NCBI GenBank assembly: GCA_003019535.1 | Contig: NEXG01000006.1 | Coordinates: 1-64,000 of the forward strand | Length of the DNA: 64,000 nt | Reading direction: 5' to 3' | From: Candidatus Marsarchaeota G2 archaeon ECH_B_1 | Lineage (GTDB): Archaea > Thermoproteota > Thermoprotei_A > Marsarchaeales > Marsarchaeaceae | Shown here: positions 1 through 9,117 of the stretch, piece by piece | Numbering within the stretch: position 1 is the stretch's first letter | How the letters are laid out: each line of letters opens with the position of its first letter | The notes under the pieces: generated by a model | Databases searched by the model: none | The model's input: only the letters and a program-made list of their open reading frames with translations | Told to the model about the DNA's origin: nothing | Translations under genes and position numbers: made by a program

Positions 1-1148
1 CCGCGAGCCAAGATGGTAACTGATCTGGGGTTCTTGCAGCCCTCGACGAAGAGCATCTTCTCGTTGGCAACACGCCTCTCCTCCACGAGCTCAGCGTACC
101 CTAAGTCCTCGGCTGTTAGGTCCTCGATGGTGGTCACAATCCTGGCGCCAGTAGCCCTGCTAAGCTTCTCCATATCACTCTGCTTAACACGCCTCACAGC
201 CAAAATCTTGTGCTTAGCCAAGAAGTGCTGCGCAACATCATCAATACCCTTCTGGCAAATCACAACATTCGCACCAACAGCCGCCAACTTCTCAACCATA
301 TCCCTCAAAATATTCGTCTCCTGATCAATAAACGCCTTCATCTGATCGGGCGAAGTAATGGATATCTTCGCCGTGATCTCTGTCTTCTCGATCTCGAGGG
401 GAGCGTTGAGTAGCGCGATCTTGGCTTTCTCAACACGCTTGGGCATACCCGCGTGCACAACCTCCTTGTCGATCACTATACCGTTTATTATTTCTGCCTT
501 GACTGTGCTTTCACCCTTCCTCTTCTCGATCTTGACATTATCCAAATCTATCTTCACTTCGCCATCAAGCTGCTCTTTCACCTGAAGCACTGCCTTCACA
601 GACATTTCCGATAGAGCATCTAGTGAAGCGCCGCCAGAAACGATCTTACTCGCCAACGCTGTCTTGGCTATCTCCTTTAACACTTCGAAGTTGTTCCCCT
701 CAACCGTCTTAGCGAGGCTACTCAAAAGCTCTATAGACTTGGTGTAAGCCTTCCTGTAGCCATCAATGATTATGGATGGGTGAACGTTGTCATCCAGAAG
801 AACGTTAGCCCTGTTAAGCAGTTCACCCGCCAAAACCACGGCAGTCGTTGTACCGTCGCCAACTTCGGCATCCTGCGCCTTCGAGACCTCTACAAGCATC
901 TTCGCAGCCGGATGCTCAACCTCCATATCCTTCACAATGGTCGCGCCGTCATTGGTTATTGTCACATCGCCGAAGCTGTCAATCAGCATTTTATCAAGGC
1001 CCCTAGGACCGAGCGAGCTCTTTAGGACCTCTGCAACCGCATACGCAGCCAAAATGTTTGTCCTAAGAGCCTCACGACCCGTCGTCCTCTTAGAGCCCTC
1101 TTTGAGTATTAACACAGGTAGACCCTGTGGCGTTGTTGCTAAAGCCAT
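1..1148 (-). CDS. ths: Thermosome subunit (group II chaperonin), 3' end cut by window
   Basis: ATP-driven cytosolic folding chamber of archaea. Reading the minus strand from the ATG at 1148 gives an open frame of about 382 residues to the window edge, so the C-terminal third of this normally ~550-residue protein is missing. Family signatures are visible: [12 protein letters not shown] at residues 44-55, TNDGAT at 65-70 and the nucleotide-binding GDGTTT at 97-102. The apical and intermediate domains follow. A strong TATA box lies at 1183-1192, about 26 bases upstream of a start site near 1161, so the leader is only ~13 bases. The identification is secure; which thermosome paralogue this is cannot be decided from one copy. 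Confidence 0.97.
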   Translation of the reverse strand, partial: MALATTPQGLPVLILKEGSKRTTGREALRTNILAAYAVAEVLKSSLGPRGLDKMLIDSFGDVTITNDGATIVKDMEVEHPAAKMLVEVSKAQDAEVGDGTTTAVVLAGELLNRANVLLDDNVHPSIIIDGYRKAYTKSIELLSSLAKTVEGNNFEVLKEIAKTALASKIVSGGASLDALSEMSVKAVLQVKEQLDGEVKIDLDNVKIEKRKGESTVKAEIINGIVIDKEVVHAGMPKRVEKAKIALLNAPLEIEKTEITAKISITSPDQMKAFIDQETNILRDMVEKLAAVGANVVICQKGIDDVAQHFLAKHKILAVRRVKQSDMEKLSRATGARIVTTIEDLTAEDLGYAELVEERRVANEKMLFVEGCKNPRSVTILAR

Positions 1149-1182
1149 GTTTCACACCCTATGTAAAGAGGCGGCTAAGCGG

Positions 1183-1192
1183 TTATTTAAAT
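1183..1192 (-). promoter_or_regulatory. TATA box of the thermosome gene
   Basis: ATTTAAATAA on the minus strand, preceded by a purine-rich BRE-like stretch, about 40 bases before the thermosome ATG. The gap from here to 1363 shows nothing else recognisable. Confidence 0.6.
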
Positions 1193-1363
1193 TCTAATGT
1201 AAAACCTCACACGAAATCAACCCCAACATCCAATCAAAATCGTAGAATCAGTGCAACCACGCTCAAACCCAACACACTGAAGCTCAACCAAACCGTGTTA
1301 TATGCGTTGTTAGGTGACAGACAACACATCAACCCGCAGAGAGGCGGGGCGCTCCGTTTTAGT

Positions 1364-1846
1364 CTAACCCTCTTTCAGGGGTAGCTGAGCCTGCATGACG
1401 TATGCGTCTTCTCCATCAGAGTAATACCCCACGCTTACTTCTTTTATTTCAAACCCAAGTTTTTTGTAAAGCGATATAGCAGGGGCGTTCGTAACCCGAA
1501 CCTCCAAATAGACCTCTGTAGCTTTATACTCCGAATAAGCGTTGTTGCATGCAATGAGCATTAGGCGCCGACCTATCCCCTGTCTTCTAAACGCTTTGTG
1601 CACAGTCACGGAGATAACATGGGCGCGGTTCACCCACTTCAGAACGGAGAGGGTTTTCTCCACCCTAATCATTATGTATCCGACGGTTTGTAGGCCGTGC
1701 TTAGCAACTATGAATGTCTTTGGAAACTGGGATAATATCTCATAAAAAAACTGTGGAGGGTAATTCTCTGGAAGGTTCATTCTGTTGAGCGCAATCACAT
1801 CATCGATCTCCGAGACATCCGCTGGGCGTATTTCTACACTCAACAC
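1364..1846 (-). CDS. rimI: GNAT N-acetyltransferase, RimI/Ard1 (NatA-like) type
   Basis: Acetyl-CoA dependent protein N-terminal acetyltransferase, the archaeal RimI/Ard1 type that modifies the alpha-amino group of many proteins. At 160 residues it is a single GNAT domain. The acetyl-CoA pyrophosphate loop RRQGIGRRL sits near residues 87-95, and the typical C-terminal segment NAPAISLYKKLGF with YYSDGEDAYVM follows. It is transcribed away from the MBL nuclease at 1952, with a ~105-base divergent promoter region between them. The substrate range cannot be read from sequence. Confidence 0.9.
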   Translation of the reverse strand: MLSVEIRPADVSEIDDVIALNRMNLPENYPPQFFYEILSQFPKTFIVAKHGLQTVGYIMIRVEKTLSVLKWVNRAHVISVTVHKAFRRQGIGRRLMLIACNNAYSEYKATEVYLEVRVTNAPAISLYKKLGFEIKEVSVGYYSDGEDAYVMQAQLPLKEG

Positions 1847-1951
1847 ACATCACTCTCACCTCCCCCCTACTTAACATTAACGATGACCACTGTAAACACT
1901 TCCACCAGAAGAAAATATTTTATTAGCACCCAATCGTGTTAAGACGATAAC

Positions 1952-2908
1952 ATGCACCCACCCATAGAGGATGTCTCTATCAACTCTAAGGGCGCCATAC
2001 TCATCGGCTCAGAGTTTGCAGCCGATGGCCCATGCTCTGAGAGAACCCTCTTTGTGAGCCACGCGCACAGCGACCACATCGGTGGTTTGAGGAGGAGGGG
2101 TGGGAGCAGAGAGACGCTGTGCACCCCAGCTACATACGACTTAGCATGCCATACACTAGGTTACAGGCCGAGCGGGGTGCGCACAGTGGGCTATAGCAAG
2201 CCAGTCGCATACGGTGAGGAAATATTAACTCTATACCCCGCGACCCATATACTTGGCTCAGCGCAGGCCCTTGTTGAGACCAGATTCGGAAGCGTCGCCT
2301 ATACGGGTGACTTTAAACAGCCAGGCACACCAATACTTGGCGCCGACGTGCTCATCATGGAAGCGACCTATGGGGCTCCAATTTACAGGCGTGAAGTAGG
2401 CGACGCGGAGGTAGCTCTAGTGGAGACAGTCGAAAAACACCTCCACGATGGACCGATATGTATTTACGGATACACCTCTAAGGTGCAGGAAGCATTGGCC
2501 ATTCTAAGAGGGTTTATTGACGCGGAATTCCTCCTAGATAGCGCATGTGATAAGGTGGCCAAAATATACCTCAAACACGGCTTTAAACTACCCAAGTACA
2601 ACCTCTTAGACCAAGAGAAGGCCGAGGGAAGAAGCGTGGTTTTTAAGTCGCTGAGCAAAGCAAGAGAGAGGTTCCAAGGCACAAAAATACTACTCACAGG
2701 ATGGGCTCCCAGCCTAGTCACGAGGGTGGAGGGTGGGTACATGATTAGGCTGAGTGATCACGCAGACTATAACCAACTACTGAATTACGTCGAGGAAGCC
2801 AAGCCAAAGGTTGTATACACCGATGGCTGGAGAAGCAGTTACGCTAAAGTGTTAGCCAAAGAAATAGAGAATAGGCTGGGTATAAAGGCTCATCCCCTGC
2901 CTAGGTGA
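1952..2908 (+). CDS. Metallo-beta-lactamase-fold nuclease (CPSF/SNM1-like exonuclease)
   Basis: A 318-residue MBL hydrolase with the zinc motif HAHSDH at residues 37-42, ATHILGSAQ and YTGDFKQPGT further on, and a C-terminal RLSDHADY. This is the layout of the CPSF/RNase J/SNM1 nuclease group without KH domains. It probably processes RNA or DNA ends in the cytoplasm. The full-length beta-CASP homologue at 43594 is a separate paralogue. A TATA-like tract (about 1914-1922) lies upstream. It is followed after 5 bases by the DUF131 pair, suggesting co-transcription. DNA versus RNA substrate is undecided. Confidence 0.85.
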   Translation: MHPPIEDVSINSKGAILIGSEFAADGPCSERTLFVSHAHSDHIGGLRRRGGSRETLCTPATYDLACHTLGYRPSGVRTVGYSKPVAYGEEILTLYPATHILGSAQALVETRFGSVAYTGDFKQPGTPILGADVLIMEATYGAPIYRREVGDAEVALVETVEKHLHDGPICIYGYTSKVQEALAILRGFIDAEFLLDSACDKVAKIYLKHGFKLPKYNLLDQEKAEGRSVVFKSLSKARERFQGTKILLTGWAPSLVTRVEGGYMIRLSDHADYNQLLNYVEEAKPKVVYTDGWRSSYAKVLAKEIENRLGIKAHPLPR

Positions 2909-2913
2909 TATAG

Positions 2914-3216
2914 ATGCTTATCGCACCGATCCTTTTCTATGCTGGCATTCTACTAGTCTTCATTGGTATAATCGGAATAGTAGCTTATACACTCATACTC
3001 GCCTCGAGAAGGACTCAACGAGACAACCAAGGCGGGGGTGAGACGGAGGATAAGTCGAGCAAAGGTGAGGTTGAGGGAGGGGGAGTGATATTTATTGGGC
3101 CCCTCCCTATAGTTTTTGGCTCAAACAAGAGAATAGCTAAGTGGATGGTTATAGCGGCTATCTTGATAACAATAGTGCTAGTGATTGAAACATTATTCGT
3201 GTTGGGGGTGGTCTAA
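2914..3216 (+). CDS. DUF131 (TIGR00304) membrane protein, first copy
   Basis: A 100-residue membrane protein with a transmembrane helix at residues ~3-28, a charged loop, the family signature GGVIFIGPLPIVFG at about 49-62, and a second helix at ~75-98. Members of this archaeal family are of unknown function. The second DUF131 gene begins 1 base after its stop, so the two are almost certainly translationally coupled and derive from tandem duplication. Confidence 0.85.
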   Translation: MLIAPILFYAGILLVFIGIIGIVAYTLILASRRTQRDNQGGGETEDKSSKGEVEGGGVIFIGPLPIVFGSNKRIAKWMVIAAILITIVLVIETLFVLGVV

Positions 3217-3217
3217 T

Positions 3218-3481
3218 GTGTTCAGAGTTTTCCTTGTACTCATATTCGTGGGATTCCTACTAATCTTCACAGCAACCACACTTATAGCTTTAACATCAAA
3301 CACGCAGAGCACCACTAGTGTCGGAGGCGTGATTCTAATAGGACCAATACCAATAGTGTTCGGTTACGGGAGGCTCGCACCCCAGCTCTCTGAGTTAGCG
3401 ATAATCCTAACAATCATAGCAATTATACTTTTTCTTTCACCTTTCTTTATAAACAGAAAGCGATATCAGGCTTCACATTAA
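3218..3481 (+). CDS. DUF131 (TIGR00304) membrane protein, second copy
   Basis: A second member of the same family with the signature GGVILIGPIPIVFG between two hydrophobic helices. I place the start at the GTG at 3218 (protein begins MFRVFLVL), because the purine-rich ribosome-binding sequence gggggtgg at 3204-3211 sits 6 bases upstream. The longer TTG start at 3185 would overlap the preceding gene and place charged residues before the helix. Function is unknown; the two copies may form a heteromeric membrane complex, which is inference. Confidence 0.82.
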   Translation: MFRVFLVLIFVGFLLIFTATTLIALTSNTQSTTSVGGVILIGPIPIVFGYGRLAPQLSELAIILTIIAIILFLSPFFINRKRYQASH

Positions 3482-3649
3482 CAGGATTTTTAAGTATTAT
3501 GTAAAGTTACAAAGCTACCGTCTATCCTCATCCACTGAACGCCAAAAATGCACACACTGATTTGACAAAATAGATTATTGGTTCGGCACACTTTGTGAGA
3601 AATATACGCAACACTTAATTAATCGAGAGAGGGTTAGTTTTTGATCAAC

Positions 3650-3949
3650 ATGAGCACCAACGAGGAAAGGAAAAGTAGTAAAACGCAGGAAAACGTGGTA
3701 CTCATAGGCCAGAAGCCAGTGATGAACTACGTTACAGCCGCACTAGTCCAATTCAACGGTGGGTCAAGCGAGGTGATTTTGAAGGCCAGAGGCAAGGCAA
3801 TAACCAGAGCAGTGGATACAGCTGAAATCTTGAGAAACAGATTCCTTAAAGACGTCAAAGTGAAGAAAGTGGAGATAGGGTCAGAGACGATAACAATCGA
3901 CAATCAGACCAAGAATGTTTCAACCGTTGAGATCGTTCTCTCAAAGTAA
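3650..3949 (+). CDS. alba: Alba DNA/RNA-binding chromatin protein
   Basis: A small basic dimeric nucleic-acid-binding protein that coats archaeal DNA and also binds RNA. The typical Alba core is clear: [17 protein letters not shown] with the conserved lysine, then an [21 protein letters not shown] segment and C-terminal strands. A TATA-like element at 3612-3619 puts transcription start near 3643, favouring the ATG at 3650. An in-frame TTG at 3641 is an alternative, because gagaggg at 3627-3633 would be well spaced for it. It is transcribed alone. Confidence 0.95.
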   Translation: MSTNEERKSSKTQENVVLIGQKPVMNYVTAALVQFNGGSSEVILKARGKAITRAVDTAEILRNRFLKDVKVKKVEIGSETITIDNQTKNVSTVEIVLSK

Positions 3950-4016
3950 TTGGGGCCATCACCCCCCAGCTTTTTCCGAAAATTAAAAATGGGTCGGGTA
4001 TAATTTCCCTAGCTAC

Positions 4017-4721
4017 TTAGACTGACCTAATTAGGCCTGTTGTTGCATCCTCATATATTAGTCCCGCTTCGCTAAGCGTCTCCAGCAGCCTCCTCTCACG
4101 CTGGCTGAGCTTTTGTTTTTCGGATATGGGTATAGGGAGCTTTTTTAGGAATGCCTGATAGCTTGGCGTGTGAACAAGTAACTCTTCACCTCCTACACTC
4201 ATTATGCTCACTACGTTTTCCTTCATGAGCTTCTCTATCTGCTCGCGAGGCTTTCTGATTTTATCCAATGGATAAACAACAACGTCTTCAAGGAATCTGA
4301 GAAAGCTGTCCTGTTGTGACTGAGGCTGTTTTTCAGATATAGATGTAGCTGGTTGAACCGGTTTGGGTGTTATGACCTGCGGTGTTGACCTGACCTCCCT
4401 CTGGGATAGTTGGTGCGGCTTATCAGACGGCTTAGCTATAGCCTCCATAGCCTTCGTCTGGGCTTCTTGCCGTTCTGCACTTTGAGTTTGAAGCCTTTCG
4501 AGTGCACTCACCCTTTTCTCTAGGCTTTGAAGCTTCTCCCACATGTCTATCAACATGTCTATCCTACCAGCCTCAATACTTCCTCCCTTAGTGTAAACAT
4601 CTATCAAGGCCACAAGCACTTGATCAAAGCTCACCTCTCGTCCAAGCAAGGACTCCATAGCCTTCTTTACATCATTGAGCCTCGACAGAACTTCCTTACT
4701 AACAGCTAGATTTTCACTCAT
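4017..4721 (-). CDS. Hypothetical protein with coiled coil and linker
   Basis: A 234-residue protein I do not recognise. Residues ~1-55 are helical and resemble small DNA-binding or dimerisation modules (SKEVLSRLNDVKKAMESLLG, then FDQVLVALID). Residues ~60-95 are a predicted coiled coil (LQSLEKRVSALERLQ). A Gln/Pro/Ser/Thr-rich linker spans ~95-140, followed by a compact C-terminal domain with many charged residues. There is no signal peptide or membrane segment. It stands alone, convergent with alba. A DNA-binding or chromatin-related role would be a guess. Confidence 0.6.
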   Translation of the reverse strand: MSENLAVSKEVLSRLNDVKKAMESLLGREVSFDQVLVALIDVYTKGGSIEAGRIDMLIDMWEKLQSLEKRVSALERLQTQSAERQEAQTKAMEAIAKPSDKPHQLSQREVRSTPQVITPKPVQPATSISEKQPQSQQDSFLRFLEDVVVYPLDKIRKPREQIEKLMKENVVSIMSVGGEELLVHTPSYQAFLKKLPIPISEKQKLSQRERRLLETLSEAGLIYEDATTGLIRSV

Positions 4722-5207
4722 CTATACACATAAAAACAACGCATAGAGATAATGTTTACTCATCTGATTCATCAACAGGCAACAACGTAGGGTTCTAGCT
4801 TGAGCCACCATCTATTAGGGATGCGTGACCTTTCCCCATCGCTACCTCTACGAGGAGGTTTCAGGAGCACAGTCTACCTGCACCGGAGATCCAATACGCC
4901 AACAACAATACCATAAATTTGGATGCCGAACTATATGTATAATGCTTAAACAGCTCACCATCACGGGGAGCCATGTATCAGAGCACGGAGGCAACCCCCT
5001 GTAGAACTCTCAGGGTTAACATATGTGATCGTAGCCCAAACTACGCTAGCCTGCATTTATCTGTTGGTAGAGAAACTTGAGCGTTCCACCTCGAAAGCTC
5101 TCTATTTATGCACTTCAAGGCACTGAGAATCCTCTACCTGATATTATTTAACCCATCAAGTTTAATCCCACTCTTTGTTTGAGGTAGCAGCTATGCTTGT
5201 TGGGAGC
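4722..5207. other. Gene-free stretch
   Basis: Both strands are broken by frequent stops. Only very short open runs occur (for example about 36 codons from 4973 on the plus strand). No tRNA, SRP RNA or RNase P RNA signature was recognised. It may be eroded coding sequence too degraded to identify, continuous with the relic at 5208-5515. Confidence 0.4.
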
Positions 5208-5515
5208 TTATGCATAAGGATCTTCTTTTGCTATGTCTACTTCACGTATCGAGTGTCCCTCAGAGGCAGTTACAAGTCTTATACCTAACAGCCATTAAGT
5301 CATTCACTTCGAAAATTTTTCTCGTCGACGTCCAAAACACTTAGCTTCATCCCGTGGATATAAGGAGCCCTAAACGACCAAACATTCTCCTTAAACTTCA
5401 CTATCCAGACAGCTTGGTCAAGGTGTATCACCAAAACGAATCCGCTAGTCAAAGATCTAACTATGTAAAGTTTAGAGGTTGAGCGCGTAGGTATGAGAGG
5501 GTTACAATCAGTTTA
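5208..5515 (-). pseudogene. Decayed unidentified gene
   Basis: The minus strand carries protein-like text in three successive frames. A segment containing LVIHLDQAVWIVKFKENVW and ending DVDEKN stops at 5300-5302. A second frame reads KIFEVNDLMAVR. A third reads IRLVTASEGHSIREVDIAKE and ends at a TAA at 5208-5210. Splicing these by two frameshifts gives one plausible ~95-residue product, so I read it as a gene broken by two small indels. The symmetric TATA sequence GTTTATAAAC at 5511-5520 could promote it and, on the other strand, the LSm gene. The family was not recognised. The longest intact part (5300-5452) could alternatively be a small gene. Confidence 0.4.
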
Positions 5516-5520
5516 TAAAC
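5511..5520. promoter_or_regulatory. Palindromic TATA element
   Basis: GTTTATAAAC reads the same on both strands. On the plus strand it places a start site near 5542, just upstream of the LSm start at 5556. On the minus strand it would serve the decayed gene at 5208-5515. Confidence 0.5.
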
Positions 5521-5555
5521 ACCCTTCACACTAATAGTTGTTACGGAGGATAAAA

Positions 5556-5834
5556 TTGGTCTATCAAACGCAGAAAACCGATACGAGGTCGGAGAGGCTG
5601 AGAGTGGACCCACCGCCCAAATATATAAGAAACGCCTTGAACACAGAGGTTCTCGTAAGGCTGAAGGATGGAAGCGAATTTGTTGGCAAGTTGGTTGATT
5701 ACGACTCAGTGATGAACCTTATACTGGAGGATTCGAAAGAAGTTGACAGAGACGGCAACCCGCGTATTAACCTAGGTAAAGTCATGATAAGGGGAAGCCA
5801 GATTATCTTTGTACGAGTCGCGCCTCAACCATAG
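5556..5834 (+). CDS. Sm-like RNA-binding protein (LSm)
   Basis: An archaeal Sm-like protein that forms a ring and binds U-rich or A-rich single-stranded RNA. The Sm1 motif (VLVRLKDGSEFVGKLVDYDSVMNL, seen as VLVRLKDGSEF then DYDSVMNLIL) and the Sm2 motif (GKVMIRGSQIIFV) are both present. I choose the TTG at 5556, because GGAGG at 5545-5549 sits 6 bases before it. The upstream TTG at 5538 would translate through the ribosome-binding site. Product length (~92 residues) is normal for the family. Confidence 0.93.
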   Translation: MVYQTQKTDTRSERLRVDPPPKYIRNALNTEVLVRLKDGSEFVGKLVDYDSVMNLILEDSKEVDRDGNPRINLGKVMIRGSQIIFVRVAPQP

Positions 5835-5901
5835 TAACGAGTAAAACACGGGATTCCGTTTTTGATTTACACACGATACACACGGTTAAAGTTAGGCAAA
5901 C

Positions 5902-5910
5902 ATTTAAAAG
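5902..5910 (+). promoter_or_regulatory. TATA box of the AdoMet synthetase gene
   Basis: ATTTAAAAG, 26-30 bases upstream of a start site close to 5932 and a short leader before the ATG at 5940. Confidence 0.55.
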
Positions 5911-5939
5911 TGTTCCTGCTTTTAGTGTGTGAATAAGAG

Positions 5940-7154
5940 ATGGATGCTACAAGTATTAGTGTCCGACTATTAAAGGGCTCAAGGGTCACTGAACAGCACG
6001 TTGAGTTCGTGGAGAGAAAGGGATTAGGCCATCCGGATTATATTGCTGATTCCGTTGCTGAAGAGTTCTCTAGGTGTCTTTCAGCGTACTATCTAGAGGA
6101 ATTCGGAACGATACTCCACCATAACGTTGATAAGACGCTCTTAGTGGGTGGGCAGGCCCGCCCAGTGTACGGTGGAGGGGAGATTATAACTCCAATTCTA
6201 ATCGTGCAGGCGGGCAGAGCCACAAAGCAGGTTCTGTATGACGGCAAGCTAAGGGATGTCCCCGTCGGTAGACTTGCGGTTGAGTCGGCGAAGCGTTGGA
6301 TCTCGAAGAATTTGAGGTATATGGACCCAGAACGGCACATTGTGGTGGATCATAAGATTAATCCTAGCTCGGTCGACCTTGTTTCTCTCTATAACGCGGG
6401 CGCAAAGAAAACACCCCTATCCAATGACACTTCATTCGGGGTTGGATTTGCACCGCTTACACCATTGGAGAAAACCGTCTTGAGCGTTGAGAGAACACTG
6501 AACTCAGAGGCATTTAAACGAAGGGTTCCAGAGAGCGGCGAAGATATCAAGGTGATGGGGCTAAGGCGGGGCGACGAGTATGTTCTCACCGTTGCCGCCG
6601 CAATTATAGCACCCCTCGTGAAGAACTATGAACACTATCTTGACGTTAAAGCCAAGATCTCGGAGGAAGCTTTGAAAGTGGCAACCAGCATAATCGGTTC
6701 GTCAAAAATCAATGTTCACGTCAACACCGCGGATAGAGACGCGGATAGCGCCTACCTGACAGTTACAGGTTCAAGTGCGGAGCACGGAGATGACGGTGCA
6801 GTCGGTCGAGGAAACCGATCCAACGGTCTTATAACGCCTAATAGGCCCATGTCACTTGAGGCTGTCGCAGGCAAGAACCCCGTGAGCCATGTCGGCAAAA
6901 TATATAATCTAGTCTCTCAAAGGATCGCTGATAGAATCGTGAAGGAATTCGGGATAACGGAGGTTTACGTCAAGATGCTCAGCCAGATAGGTAGGCCAAT
7001 AGACAATCCACTCCAAGTTGATTTGGAATTCCTAGGGGACAACGAGAGGGCTACCATTGTGTCAAAAAGCCTAGAATCAATAGTAAGGGAGGAAATAGAG
7101 GGTTTACCCAAGCTCACAGAGATGCTTGTTCGCGGCGAACTGGACGTGTGCTAG
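5940..7154 (+). CDS. mat: S-adenosylmethionine synthetase, archaeal type
   Basis: Makes S-adenosylmethionine from methionine and ATP, supplying the many methyltransferases and radical-SAM enzymes in this window. The 404-residue length and sequence belong to the archaeal MAT family, which is distinct from bacterial MetK. Conserved blocks include [15 protein letters not shown] near the N-terminus, [40 protein letters not shown] in pieces, and [17 protein letters not shown]. The start is the ATG next to a well-placed TATA box. It is monocistronic and convergent with the DUF460 gene, 7 bases away. Confidence 0.97.
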   Translation: MDATSISVRLLKGSRVTEQHVEFVERKGLGHPDYIADSVAEEFSRCLSAYYLEEFGTILHHNVDKTLLVGGQARPVYGGGEIITPILIVQAGRATKQVLYDGKLRDVPVGRLAVESAKRWISKNLRYMDPERHIVVDHKINPSSVDLVSLYNAGAKKTPLSNDTSFGVGFAPLTPLEKTVLSVERTLNSEAFKRRVPESGEDIKVMGLRRGDEYVLTVAAAIIAPLVKNYEHYLDVKAKISEEALKVATSIIGSSKINVHVNTADRDADSAYLTVTGSSAEHGDDGAVGRGNRSNGLITPNRPMSLEAVAGKNPVSHVGKIYNLVSQRIADRIVKEFGITEVYVKMLSQIGRPIDNPLQVDLEFLGDNERATIVSKSLESIVREEIEGLPKLTEMLVRGELDVC

Positions 7155-7161
7155 GCTGGGA

Positions 7162-9105
7162 CTATACGGGCGCCCCACCCAACTCATTTGAACTGTCTAA
7201 GAGCCTTCTGAGCGCCTCCAGCTTCTTCTCCTTGTTTTTCTGCTGTAGTTCTCTAAGTCTGTCGCGAACCATCTTTATGGCATCCACACTAACAAGCCCT
7301 ACCCCAGCTGGGTGAACCTCTTGAAAACCCGCTTCAACGCCACCCATTAATGGAAGCTCATACTCCTCGAATACGGGTGGTGCGGGCGGTCTCGCTCCCT
7401 CCACTATTATACCCAAAACGCCATACCTCTTGAGCAGCGTGATACCTTCACGCTCCCAGTGGTTTGGGTTACGCACAAACACTAGTTCAACTTTTACGTT
7501 TGGGTCGCCTAAACACTTCTCAATGGTTGATCTTGAGAGGTCATCTATGATCCTTACAGCCACGACTTTGCCTTCGGCAACGCTTCTAATAGCCTGCGCG
7601 AGCCCAGAAATCACCGCTTCAAGCGACCTCAACCTGACCTGGGACTCGTCCAGCATCTTTGTGAGCTCGCCGACCCTAAACTCCAAATTCATCAGCTCCC
7701 TATCCCGTCTTAGGGCAGCTTCCTTTTCATTCAAAACTGATTTAATCTTTCCCTCCAGAGTCAATGATCGTTCCTCAGCTTTTGCCGCCCTACTCTCCGC
7801 GTCTATAAGTCTAGCCCGCAGAAGGCTTAGCTCCGTTTCAAGTTGCTTTATATAGGCTGGCTGAGGCTCAGTTGAAGATGGCTGGAGCCTCGGTTGAGCG
7901 GTCTCTTGTAACTCATACTTAGACCTGATTTCGCTTAGCGCTACATCAATATTTTTACCATTCAAAACTGACCTTATAAGCTCAAGCAGGTGTGAGGAGA
8001 GGCCGTCACTCACGGCTCTCTGCTTTATCGAGTCAAAAAGCTTTGAGTAGAAGGTATATGCCTTTATCGCGGAGGCGGCCGCATCCCTTTCATGAGTAGT
8101 TTTGACATGTACCCCAAATCTCCTTACAAGCTCCCTCTTTTCCTCAACACTCATGTCTTCAGTTGGGAGAAAGAGCTTGGCGCCAAACGTGCTGCACAAC
8201 CTCTTCACCGCATCGGGGGGATCCGACACGTCTGTTGCTACCACCACTGGTGAACCATATCTTGAGCAAAACGATACAACCTCGGTTCTATCAAAGTTCC
8301 TCGCACTCATAACCCCCAAAAGGCTACCTGAAACATCAAGCACAGCTATACCCGTGGTTATTCCAGGGTCATAACCAACTATAATCGGCCTAGAAATCGA
8401 CCGTGGCTCTCTGTATCTAAACCTAGTTTGAACTCGTTCAAGCTTAACCGCGTAGTCTCGACCCACGAAAGGGTACACGACTCCCCTCAGGGATTTTGGG
8501 TCAGAGTACACAATAAAACTCACAGAAGAGTAGCCACCAGTCGACTCTCGGGCGTACACATCATAGTCAAGCTTGGCTGCCCTAAGCTTGTCTTCAATCC
8601 TGCTCTTCAAATACTTTATCTGCGTCTCAACGTTCCGCTTAAATCGTAGTGTACTCGACCCACCCGACCCCGGTACACGCCTTCTAACAACCCTTATCAC
8701 CGTTTTAGGCGAGAAGAGATCCACTCTTTTACCGTGCCCCATTCGTGCGAGTACCGCAACCATCTCAGATGCGAGTTGTGGGGATAGTTTACCGCCGCCG
8801 AAGAGACCCAGTCTTTGAGACTTAACCTCCAAGGGTTCGTCGTGGGCAACCTCAACAAATTCCACACTCCTCTCTAACCCAGAGAGCTCGAATGTGAACT
8901 TGTTCAGAATAGGCGCGAGCTCGGCGAGATTGTCGAATGCCAACACATCCACATGGTGCTGTTTGATTAGGCTTGCCAGAGCGGTTGACCTCACAGCCTG
9001 AAAAACCCTTCTGGTGTTATCTTCTCGTATAATCGTCACGCTGAAAGTGGAGCTTTTAGAGTGCGCTTCGTGCGGGTTCACATCCAGTCCAGCGTAAACC
9101 GGCAT
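7162..9105 (-). CDS. DUF460 protein (RNase H/RuvC-like fold with coiled coil)
   Basis: A 647-residue conserved archaeal protein. The N-terminal region and residues ~240-370 form a RuvC/RNase H-like fold (IVGYDPGITTGIAVLD carries the first catalytic-type Asp, and ATDVSDPP and THERDAAASAI fit later acidic positions). Residues ~420-520 are a long coiled coil with repeated Glu/Arg/Leu. A C-terminal domain follows. It starts 12 bases after the pyrG stop, so it is probably co-transcribed with CTP synthase. Nuclease activity on structured DNA or RNA is predicted for the family but not established. Confidence 0.85.
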   Translation of the reverse strand: MPVYAGLDVNPHEAHSKSSTFSVTIIREDNTRRVFQAVRSTALASLIKQHHVDVLAFDNLAELAPILNKFTFELSGLERSVEFVEVAHDEPLEVKSQRLGLFGGGKLSPQLASEMVAVLARMGHGKRVDLFSPKTVIRVVRRRVPGSGGSSTLRFKRNVETQIKYLKSRIEDKLRAAKLDYDVYARESTGGYSSVSFIVYSDPKSLRGVVYPFVGRDYAVKLERVQTRFRYREPRSISRPIIVGYDPGITTGIAVLDVSGSLLGVMSARNFDRTEVVSFCSRYGSPVVVATDVSDPPDAVKRLCSTFGAKLFLPTEDMSVEEKRELVRRFGVHVKTTHERDAAASAIKAYTFYSKLFDSIKQRAVSDGLSSHLLELIRSVLNGKNIDVALSEIRSKYELQETAQPRLQPSSTEPQPAYIKQLETELSLLRARLIDAESRAAKAEERSLTLEGKIKSVLNEKEAALRRDRELMNLEFRVGELTKMLDESQVRLRSLEAVISGLAQAIRSVAEGKVVAVRIIDDLSRSTIEKCLGDPNVKVELVFVRNPNHWEREGITLLKRYGVLGIIVEGARPPAPPVFEEYELPLMGGVEAGFQEVHPAGVGLVSVDAIKMVRDRLRELQQKNKEKKLEALRRLLDSSNELGGAPV

Positions 9106-9117
9106 GCGTCTAATCAG

